Shown here one piece after another: positions 1 to 5,470 of a stretch of DNA of 8,031 nucleotides; the first letter of the stretch is position 1, and each line of letters opens with the position of its first letter. Position numbers and translations under genes: made by a program. The stretch is taken from contig CAJUCK010000007.1 in NCBI GenBank assembly GCA_910585395.1, positions 19,138-27,168 on the forward strand, in the 5' to 3' direction. Below the pieces are notes generated by a model. That model ran no database searches. It saw only the letters and a list, made by a program, of their open reading frames with translations, and was not told the origin of the DNA. This DNA comes from an uncultured Lachnospiraceae bacterium (GTDB lineage Bacteria; Bacillota; Clostridia; Lachnospirales; Lachnospiraceae).

Positions 1-477
1 AATGGAATTGGGAAGACGACGTTTCTCAAGAGTGTGCTGGGACTGACAGCGCCTGTCTGTGGCAGCGTGCAGTTAGGAGATTATCTCTATCCAGGCTATT
101 TTGAGCAGGAGATGCCAGCCAGTGAGAATAGCTGTATTGAAGAAATCTGGGAGACGTTTCCATCTTTTAGTCAGTATGAGGTACGCTCCGCATTGGCAAA
201 ATGCGGGCTGACCACCAAGCATATTGAGAGCAAGGTAAAAGTATTGAGCGGCGGGGAGCAGGCAAAGGTGCGTTTATGCAAACTGCTGAATGTAGAGACG
301 AATGTGCTGCTTTTGGATGAGCCTACCAATCATTTGGATGTGGACGCCAAAGAAGAGCTGAAACGTGCCCTCAAAGAGTATAAGGGAGCCATTCTGCTGG
401 TGTGCCATGAACCGGAATTTTATCGGGAGATTGTAAAACAGGTTTGGAATATGGAAGAATATTCGTTGCTGCAGTAA
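1..477 (+). CDS. ABC-F family ATPase, C-terminal part (5' end cut by the window)
   Basis: This is the last 158 residues of a duplicated-ATPase ABC-F protein; the reading frame is open from base 1, so the start lies outside the window. The fragment begins inside the Walker A loop of the second nucleotide-binding domain (NGIGKTT, residues 1-7), followed by a Q-loop glutamine (GYFEQE, about residue 36), the ABC signature LSGGEQAKVR (from residue 82), Walker B VLLLDEPTNHLD (from residue 102, catalytic Glu107) and the switch histidine (VCHEPEF, His136). LSGGEQ.K.R together with DEPTNHLD is typical of ABC-F proteins. These are soluble, lack membrane domains and act on the ribosome, either as translation factors or as antibiotic-protection proteins. 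Which of the two cannot be decided here, because the interdomain linker that contacts the ribosome is missing. The switch region reads CHEPEF instead of the commoner SHDRxF. The next gene starts 41 bases downstream with no terminator, so co-transcription is likely. Confidence 0.93.
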   Translation, partial: NGIGKTTFLKSVLGLTAPVCGSVQLGDYLYPGYFEQEMPASENSCIEEIWETFPSFSQYEVRSALAKCGLTTKHIESKVKVLSGGEQAKVRLCKLLNVETNVLLLDEPTNHLDVDAKEELKRALKEYKGAILLVCHEPEFYREIVKQVWNMEEYSLLQ

Positions 478-518
478 CATCATGATAACATATAAGAAGC
501 GCCATAGAGAGGATAGAA

Positions 519-983
519 TTGAGTATGAAATACGCAACCAGAGATGAATTTGAGCATTTCGATTTTTCGGAGGCTTATATTCAGGATATTCAAGTGATGC
601 AGGGATTGTTTCATTTTTATTTGGATAATGTTACCATCCTGCCGGAAAATTCCTGCAACCGTGATATCCGCAAGATGAGGACAAATAATTTTGTTATGAA
701 AATGGAAGGCTGTACAGTGGAGGCCATAGTGGAGGAGGGTTACAAACACTACAATGCCGACGGGAAACTGATACATGCTTATGAGGATGTACAGGTGAAT
801 CCAGAAGAATATGGAAAGGTCTTGAAATCATTTTCAGAAGGGATGATTTATTCTGCTGAGAAGCAGGAAGAGGAATATAGATTCTATGTTGATGGGAAGG
901 ATGAAAAGACCTATCTGCTTCGCATCAAAGCGTCAGCAGATGTGGAGGAATGGGAACGCTTTCTCAACAGGGAGGAGAGTTAA
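519..983 (+). CDS. Uncharacterised 154-residue protein, ABC-F/GH42 operon
   Basis: I do not recognise a named family. The product is acidic and soluble, with no signal peptide, membrane helix or clear enzymatic motif. It looks like alternating short strands and helices. Conspicuous segments are FDFSEAYIQDIQ (13-24), DNVTILPENSCNRDIRKMRTN (36-56), EEGYKHYNADGKL (72-84) and a Trp-containing C-terminal helix DVEEWERFLN (141-150). The start is a TTG at 519, because AGAGG at 508-512 lies 6 bases before it. An in-frame ATG two codons later (525) would be 12 bases away, so it is possible but less well spaced. The stop codon is one base from the ATG of the GH42 gene, and the strong ribosome binding site of that gene lies inside the last codons here, so the two genes are translationally coupled. 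I assign no function. That it is a real gene rests on its position, spacing and protein-like composition. Confidence 0.82.
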   Translation: MSMKYATRDEFEHFDFSEAYIQDIQVMQGLFHFYLDNVTILPENSCNRDIRKMRTNNFVMKMEGCTVEAIVEEGYKHYNADGKLIHAYEDVQVNPEEYGKVLKSFSEGMIYSAEKQEEEYRFYVDGKDEKTYLLRIKASADVEEWERFLNREES

Positions 984-984
984 G

Positions 985-2970
985 ATGAAACAACTGTATT
1001 TTGGCGTCGATTATTATCCAGAACACTGGGAGAGAGAACGCTGGGAAGTGGACGCGGAATTGATGCGCCAGATGGGAATTCAGATGGTTCGCATGGCAGA
1101 ATTCTCCTGGCATAAGCTTCAGCCGGAAGAAAACAAGTTTGATTTTGCATGGCTCGATGAGGCAGTTGCCTTGCTGGGAAACTATGGAATTTATACAATT
1201 CTGGGAACGCCTACAGCAGCGCCGCCTGCCTGGCTGATTCATAAGCATCCTGAAATTCTGCCTGTTGACCAGCAGGGAAGGGTAAGAGGATTTGGAGGCA
1301 GGCATCATGACTGTCAGTCTAATCCAGTATATCGGAAGTACATTTCTAAGCTGGTAACAAAACTGGCGCAGCATTACGGGAGGAATCCATGGGTGATTGG
1401 CTGGCAGCCAGATAATGAGCTGGGAAACAGCCATCAGGAGCTCTGTACCTGTGAAAGCTGCAGACGCCATTTTCAGGACTGGCTGAAGAAAAAGTATAAG
1501 ACGACGGAAGAACTGAACCGGGCATGGGGGACGGCATTCTGGAGCCAGGAATATAATGAGTTTACAGAAGTGTGCGCCCCGAGGATTACCGTTACAGGGG
1601 AAAATCCCTCTGCTATGCTGGACTGGAAACGGTTTTGTTCGGACTTGATCGTGGATTTCACGAAGCAGCAGACAGATATTATACGAAAATTTACGGAAAA
1701 TCAGTTTATTACTCATAATTATATGGGATTTGCAGATAAGGTGGATTATTATAAATTAGGAGAGCTGCTGGACTTTGTGTCTCACGACCAGTATCCTGGC
1801 GGATTTTATCTGTCAGAAACGCCGCATGAGAAGAATTATGTGCTTGCGGCAGCGCTGGATGTGGTGCGCAGTTATAAGAATCAGCCATTTTGGATTATGG
1901 AACAGCAGTCTGGGATTACAGGTTGGGAGGTTATGGGAAGAGCGCCGGCGCCGGGGCAGCTGACAGCCTGGAGCCTGCAGTCTGTTGCTCGTGGGGCAGA
2001 CGCCATTGTCTTCTTCCGGTGGAGAACCTGTGCTATGGGTACAGAACAATATTGGCATGGCATACTGCCTCACAGCGGAAATCCAGGACGCAGATATGAA
2101 GAGCTGAAAAGCATGATTCAGACAATGGAACCGTTGATGGAACGGCTGCAGGGCAGTATGCCAAGACCTCAGGCGGGAATTGTTTTTTCATTTGAACAGG
2201 CATATGCTTTTCAGATACAGCCCCATCATGAGGATTTAAGCTATACAGGACAGATTCAGAAATACTACCGTGCACTGTATCAACAGAATATACCTCTGGA
2301 TTTTGTGCCTGAGCAGGGAGATTTTAAAAAATATAAGCTGTTGATTGCTCCACTGCAGTATTTGATGTCTCCTGAGCTGGAAGAGAAATATATGGAATAT
2401 GTCAGACAGGGAGGGCATCTTTTACTCACTATGCGTACAGGGGTAAAGGATGTACATAACCTATGTATGACAGACAGAGAACTCCCAGGCAGGCTCGGTG
2501 AGCTGGCAGGTATTGAGGTGCTGGAGTATGACTGTCTTAAGGGAACTCATGTGAAGGTTCAGTACCAGGGACAGAGCCTGCAGGCAGATCTTTGGAGTGA
2601 CCTGATGCGTATTCTGCCAGAGACAGAGATACTGGCTGAATATGACAGTGAATTTTATAAGGGAGAGCCTTGCATTACCAAACATCCTTATGGAGAAGGG
2701 GTCTGTTATTATGTGGGAACACAGCCTGGCGAGGAACTGATGGAGGCTTTAATGACGGAAATTTGCCAGAAAGCAGGCGTGAAGACAGTATGCTCTGCTC
2801 AGAAAGATGTGGAGTGTGTGGTGAGAGAAAAAGATGGAAACCGTTTTCTGTTTGTTGTGAATCATTCCAGTGAGGAAAAAAGTTATATTGTTCCAGAAGG
2901 CTACCGTCTGATAAGAGGAGAAGAGGCTGGAAAACTTAAGAAATATGAAGTGCAGATTTTAGAGGGGTAA
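985..2970 (+). CDS. GH42 beta-galactosidase, cytoplasmic
   Basis: This 661-residue glycoside hydrolase family 42 enzyme hydrolyses terminal beta-D-galactosides such as lactose or galacto-oligosaccharides with retention of configuration. It opens with the family motif FGVDYYPEHW (6-15). The acid/base is Glu145 in QPDNELGN and the nucleophile is Glu306 in FWIMEQQSG. Cys110, Cys154, Cys156 and Cys159 (HDC and CTCESC) have the same spacing as the zinc-site cysteines 106/150/152/155 of Thermus A4 beta-galactosidase, and Glu145 matches its Glu141. The TIM barrel covers about 1-380, the trimerisation (GATase-like) domain about 390-600, and a small C-terminal beta domain (FLFVVNHS) ends the chain. 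Length is normal for the family. The ATG at 985 is chosen because GGAGGAG at 971-977 lies 7 bases upstream; the longer open frame from 886 overlaps the previous gene. There is no signal peptide, so substrate must be imported, yet no sugar transporter is in the window. Such enzymes are often named bga, bgaB or lacZ. Confidence 0.97.
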   Translation: MKQLYFGVDYYPEHWERERWEVDAELMRQMGIQMVRMAEFSWHKLQPEENKFDFAWLDEAVALLGNYGIYTILGTPTAAPPAWLIHKHPEILPVDQQGRVRGFGGRHHDCQSNPVYRKYISKLVTKLAQHYGRNPWVIGWQPDNELGNSHQELCTCESCRRHFQDWLKKKYKTTEELNRAWGTAFWSQEYNEFTEVCAPRITVTGENPSAMLDWKRFCSDLIVDFTKQQTDIIRKFTENQFITHNYMGFADKVDYYKLGELLDFVSHDQYPGGFYLSETPHEKNYVLAAALDVVRSYKNQPFWIMEQQSGITGWEVMGRAPAPGQLTAWSLQSVARGADAIVFFRWRTCAMGTEQYWHGILPHSGNPGRRYEELKSMIQTMEPLMERLQGSMPRPQAGIVFSFEQAYAFQIQPHHEDLSYTGQIQKYYRALYQQNIPLDFVPEQGDFKKYKLLIAPLQYLMSPELEEKYMEYVRQGGHLLLTMRTGVKDVHNLCMTDRELPGRLGELAGIEVLEYDCLKGTHVKVQYQGQSLQADLWSDLMRILPETEILAEYDSEFYKGEPCITKHPYGEGVCYYVGTQPGEELMEALMTEICQKAGVKTVCSAQKDVECVVREKDGNRFLFVVNHSSEEKSYIVPEGYRLIRGEEAGKLKKYEVQILEG

Positions 2971-3017
2971 TTTACCAAGAAACAGATAATGATTTAGATA
3001 AAGAAAGGAAATGAAAA

Positions 3018-3407
3018 ATGAAGCAGATTATTAGAACAGCAGGACAGATTATGGAAGATTTGAGAGTGTTTACAGGTTGGAATTTTGCAGGGGGGATGAA
3101 AGGAGACACCTGTATTTTAAATGCACCTCTTGTCAATGAGCAAGGAAAAAAAGTAGAAGTGACGCTGCAGTTTTACAAAGCGGATGTCTTGATTAAGACT
3201 GTCGCCTGGAATGACAGCTTTGATAAAGAAAAGGTGGAACAGATCGTAGGCAGACTGGAGTTTACTGTGGAAACGGAGTTAAATGAAGCGTCAGTTGCGC
3301 TTAGTCATCACGAGCCTCTAGGCGTGCTGGAGCACAGCGTCAAAGGTGTGCTTAAGGAATGCATTATACCAATGGTGGATGCAGTGGCAGAAATAATTGC
3401 AGAATAA
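3018..3407 (+). CDS. Uncharacterised 129-residue protein after GH42
   Basis: I do not recognise this protein. It is small and soluble, with no signal peptide or obvious membrane helix. The N-terminal half looks beta-rich (GDTCILNAPLVNEQGKKVEVTLQFYK, given here by key residues Cys32, Lys44-Lys45 and Tyr53; strands about 30-64), with two Trp residues (22, 65). The C-terminal half is more helical and carries a His-His pair (97-98) in SHHEPLG. The ATG at 3018 has GAAAGGAA at 3003-3010 with a 7-base gap; another ATG at 3011 is out of frame. It lies 47 bases behind the GH42 gene with no terminator between them, and a terminator follows 29 bases after its stop, so it is probably the last gene of that transcript. 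Nothing in the sequence links it to galactoside metabolism beyond position. Confidence 0.8.
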   Translation: MKQIIRTAGQIMEDLRVFTGWNFAGGMKGDTCILNAPLVNEQGKKVEVTLQFYKADVLIKTVAWNDSFDKEKVEQIVGRLEFTVETELNEASVALSHHEPLGVLEHSVKGVLKECIIPMVDAVAEIIAE

Positions 3408-3436
3408 GGGATAGAGCAAGTAACAGGATCATATTT

Positions 3437-3469
3437 AAGCCTTCTTATTTAGATATTAAGAAGGCTTTT
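3437..3469 (+). terminator. Rho-independent terminator of the ABC-F/GH42 gene cluster
   Basis: AAGCCTTCTTA at 3437-3447 pairs perfectly with TAAGAAGGCTT at 3457-3467, giving an 11-base-pair stem with a 9-base loop. It is followed by TTAGTTT, which continues the T-run of the stem (CTTTTAGTTT). The T-tract is interrupted by AG, so termination may be incomplete. The position 29 bases after the stop of the 129-residue protein fits the end of a transcript. The stem could also terminate on the minus strand, where AAGCCTTCTT is followed upstream by A-rich sequence, but no minus-strand gene ends here. Confidence 0.8.
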
Positions 3470-3506
3470 AGTTTCCTGTCAGTTTACTTTTACTGTTAAA
3501 AGTATC

Positions 3507-3546
3507 GTATAAATCTGTTGAACAATGAGGATAAAAAGATTTATAC
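3507..3546. repeat. Perfect 10-base inverted repeat around the promoter of the ABC module
   Basis: GTATAAATCT at 3507-3516 is the exact reverse complement of AGATTTATAC at 3537-3546, separated by 20 bases. The arms are 30 bases apart centre to centre, close to three helical turns, so both would face the same side of the DNA. The candidate -35 box lies just inside the left arm and the candidate -10 box overlaps the right arm. This arrangement is what one expects of an operator for a dimeric or paired repressor, though a simple RNA hairpin or chance in AT-rich DNA are alternatives. No regulator gene is visible in the window. Confidence 0.55.
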
Positions 3547-3547
3547 T
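3518..3547 (+). promoter_or_regulatory. Candidate sigma-A promoter of the PLDc_N/ABC transporter genes
   Basis: TTGAAC at 3518-3523 (-35, first four bases match TTGACA) and TATACT at 3542-3547 (-10, five of six match TATAAT) are 18 bases apart. Transcription would begin near 3554, giving a leader of roughly 24 bases that contains AGGAGGA at 3564-3570 and the ATG at 3578. The terminator just upstream makes a new promoter here necessary. A second possible -10, TATAAA at 3508-3513, has only a poor -35 (TTTACT at 3483-3488, 19 bases away). Confidence 0.55.
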
Positions 3548-3577
3548 GATATTGTTAAGAGATAGGAGGAATAATAT

Positions 3578-3781
3578 ATGAGTGAAATTCAGGAATTTTT
3601 ACCGTTTTTGATCCCATTAATCTTGCTGGAGATGGCGCTCCTTATTTACACCCTGCGTCATATTCTGACGCATTCCAATTACAGGCGTGGAAACAGAGTG
3701 TTATGGATTATTGTAGTTGTGGCAGGGATGCAGTTTATAGGTCCTGTTTTGTATTTTCTGCTGGGGAAAGAAGAAGGGTGA
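3578..3781 (+). CDS. Small PLDc_N-type membrane protein (YxlE-like)
   Basis: This 67-residue protein has two membrane helices (about 8-30 and 41-63) joined by a short basic loop (RHILTHSNYRRGNR), and ends with IGPVLYFLLGK (54-64). The loop with Gly-Asn followed by the second helix and the IGP.LYF.LG ending is the signature of the PLDc_N domain, which occurs alone in many Firmicutes and in front of phospholipase D domains in cardiolipin synthases. Here no phospholipase domain follows, so it has no enzymatic activity I can point to. It starts the ABC transporter operon: the best ribosome binding site in the window (AGGAGGA, 7 bases before ATG) precedes it, and the ATPase gene starts 6 bases after its stop. 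The same position is held by yxlE in the B. subtilis sigY operon, where YxlE is a negative regulator of sigma-Y. A role as regulator or accessory subunit is inference. Confidence 0.88.
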   Translation: MSEIQEFLPFLIPLILLEMALLIYTLRHILTHSNYRRGNRVLWIIVVVAGMQFIGPVLYFLLGKEEG

Positions 3782-3787
3782 CATGAG

Positions 3788-4690
3788 ATGAATATGCTTG
3801 AGATTTGTCATATTTCCAAACGATTTGGGGATAAGAAAGTTCTGGTGGATGTAGATTTTGCAGTGCCAGAACATGCAGTTTACGGTTTTGTGGGGCAGAA
3901 CGGCGCCGGAAAAACCACTACTATGAAGATGGTGCTCGGACTTCTGCCAGCAGACACTGGAGAAATACTGGTGAATGGAGAAAGGGTTTCTTTTGGAGAA
4001 AATCCTGCCAACCGGTATATCGGGTATCTGCCGGATGTGCCGGAATTCTATCCTTATATGACGGCTGGAGAATATTTGAAATTCTGCGGAGAAGTTACGG
4101 GGATGGATGTGAAGGAATGCAGAAAGCGATCGGAGGAATTGCTTTCACTTGTTGGGCTTTTTGGAGAAAAGCACCGAATCAAAGGATTTTCCAGGGGGAT
4201 GAAGCAGCGGCTGGGGATTGCGCAGGCATTGCTGAACCGTCCGAAACTGCTTATTTGTGATGAGCCTACTTCAGCGCTGGACCCGGTGGGCAGGAAGGAG
4301 ATTCTTGATATTCTGGTTTCAGCGAAAGAGCAGACTACAGTACTTTTTTCCACTCATATTCTGTCTGATGTGGAACGAATCTGTGAACAATTTGCCTTTT
4401 TGCATGAGGGGAAAATTCTGCGTCAGGGCAGCATGGATGATATGAGGAAAAGCTGCAAAGAAGCGGGATTTGAGATTGAGCTGGAGAGAGCGCAGGATGC
4501 AGAAAAGCTGATAGAACATTTTCCAGGAGGAGTGCGGCGAGGCAGAGCATATATACATTACGAATCTGGAAAAGGGCAGCAGATGGAGACAGTCCTTGCC
4601 TGGCTCGTGAAGGAAAGAATCAGAATCCGCAAAGTGGAAAAATGCAGCCTTACTCTGGAAAATTTATTTATGGAGGTGATTGGCAGATGA
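3788..4690 (+). CDS. ABC transporter ATP-binding protein (YxlF-like)
   Basis: A 300-residue cytoplasmic ATPase subunit that energises the membrane protein encoded next. Motifs in order: Walker A GQNGAGKTTT (36-45), a Q-loop region reading GYLPDVPEFYPYMT in which the usual Gln is absent (as in many exporters of this class), ABC signature FSRGMKQR (134-141), Walker B LLICDEP (154-160, Glu159 catalytic), D-loop SALD (162-165) and switch His190. Residues after about 220 form the variable C-terminal extension typical of drug, lantibiotic and natA/bcrA-type ATPases. The ATG at 3788 is preferred over a Met two codons later because AGGGTGA at 3775-3781 is 6 bases away; this ribosome binding site overlaps the stop of the previous gene. 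The end overlaps the permease start as ATGA. The likely role is export of a hydrophobic or peptide compound, or self-protection; the substrate cannot be read from the sequence. Confidence 0.95.
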   Translation: MNMLEICHISKRFGDKKVLVDVDFAVPEHAVYGFVGQNGAGKTTTMKMVLGLLPADTGEILVNGERVSFGENPANRYIGYLPDVPEFYPYMTAGEYLKFCGEVTGMDVKECRKRSEELLSLVGLFGEKHRIKGFSRGMKQRLGIAQALLNRPKLLICDEPTSALDPVGRKEILDILVSAKEQTTVLFSTHILSDVERICEQFAFLHEGKILRQGSMDDMRKSCKEAGFEIELERAQDAEKLIEHFPGGVRRGRAYIHYESGKGQQMETVLAWLVKERIRIRKVEKCSLTLENLFMEVIGR

Positions 4691-5457
4691 AAACCGCGAT
4701 TGCTTTTTGGAAAAAAGAGTGGATGGATCTCATACGCAGTGGAAAAGCGTTCCTTCTGGTGCTGATATCTGCATTATTTGGAGTTATGAATCCGGCAATT
4801 GCCAAGCTGACCCCATGGCTTATGGAAACTATGTCAGAATCTTTACAGGAAACAGGTCTGTATGTGACAGGAGTGGAAGTAGATGCTTTGACAAGCTGGA
4901 CGCAATTTTATAAAAATATGCCTATGGCGCTGTTTATTATTATTCTGCTGCTGAGTGGTATTTTTACACAGGAGTATCAAAGAGGAACATTAGTGCTGGT
5001 ACTGACAAAAGGAGCGCAAAGACGCAGTGTGTACCTGGCAAAAGCTATGATGTGCGTCTTAGTTTGGAGTCTTTGTTTCTGGCTGACCTTTCTAATTACC
5101 TGGCTGTATAACGGTTATTTCTGGGATAATGGGATTGTTTCTGAGCTTTTGACAGCGGCAGCGTTGTTCTGGCTGTTTGGAATCTGGGTATCTTTGACGA
5201 CAGTATTTTTTTCCACAGTGGCAAAAGAGACTTCTGGAGTGCTTGCAGGTACAGGGATTGTTTTGCTGATTACATATGTGGCAGGAATAGTTCCCAAAAT
5301 CCAGAAATACCTTCCCACAAAACTGCTGGAAGCACAGACACTGCTGACAGAATCAGCAGTGCCCAAAAATTTTTGTGAAGCTGTTGTAATCGCCATATTT
5401 TTAACAGCGGCAGCAGGACTGGCGGGGCTGCTGCTGTTTGAAAGAAAAAGAATATAG
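4687..5457 (+). CDS. ABC-2 type transporter permease (YxlG-like)
   Basis: This 256-residue integral membrane protein has six predicted helices, at about 21-38, 78-94, 118-142, 153-176, 183-203 and 230-251. The layout is typical of ABC-2 permeases: a cytoplasmic N-terminal amphipathic start (FWKKEWMDLIRSGK), a large external loop after the first helix, and a cytoplasmic EYQRGTLVLVLTKG segment (96-109) after the second, which resembles the coupling element of the family. It would form a dimer with two copies of the upstream ATPase. The ATG at 4687 overlaps the ATPase stop (ATGA), and GGAGGTGA at 4672-4679 stands 7 bases before it. A longer reading from 4642 would run into the ATPase gene and lacks this site. 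The gene ends 13 bases from the convergent antiporter gene. It is one transport unit with its two upstream neighbours; substrate unknown. Confidence 0.92.
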   Translation: MKTAIAFWKKEWMDLIRSGKAFLLVLISALFGVMNPAIAKLTPWLMETMSESLQETGLYVTGVEVDALTSWTQFYKNMPMALFIIILLLSGIFTQEYQRGTLVLVLTKGAQRRSVYLAKAMMCVLVWSLCFWLTFLITWLYNGYFWDNGIVSELLTAAALFWLFGIWVSLTTVFFSTVAKETSGVLAGTGIVLLITYVAGIVPKIQKYLPTKLLEAQTLLTESAVPKNFCEAVVIAIFLTAAAGLAGLLLFERKRI

Positions 5458-5470
5458 GAGATGTCCTGCG

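Noticed and set aside
886..984. Upstream extension of the GH42 frame by 33 codons
   Set aside because: It overlaps the preceding gene, has no ribosome binding site, and the family motif begins right after the ATG at 985, which has GGAGGAG 7 bases upstream.
964..1716. Long open frame on the minus strand across the GH42 gene
   Set aside because: It is antisense to a clear GH42 gene, resembles no protein, is rich in unusual residue runs, and has no ribosome binding site or partner genes.
2966..2978. Small palindrome GGTAATTTACC after the GH42 stop
   Set aside because: Five-base arms around a single base cannot form a hairpin and no T-tract follows.
3483..3513. Second promoter, TTTACT with TATAAA 19 bases downstream
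   Set aside because: The spacing is long and the -35 weak; the TATAAA is also part of the inverted repeat. The promoter at 3518-3547 is better.
3519..3550. ECF-sigma (sigma-Y-like) promoter suggested by TGAAC at 3519-3523
   Set aside because: No CGT-type -10 element is found 16-17 bases downstream, where the sequence is TTTATACTG, which fits sigma-A.
4642..4686. Upstream extension of the permease frame by 15 codons
   Set aside because: It lies inside the ATPase gene and has no ribosome binding site; the ATGA overlap with GGAGGTGA upstream marks 4687 as the start.
5456..5467. Terminator hairpin AGGA-GATG-TCCT between the convergent genes
   Set aside because: Four base pairs with little GC; too weak to terminate on either strand.
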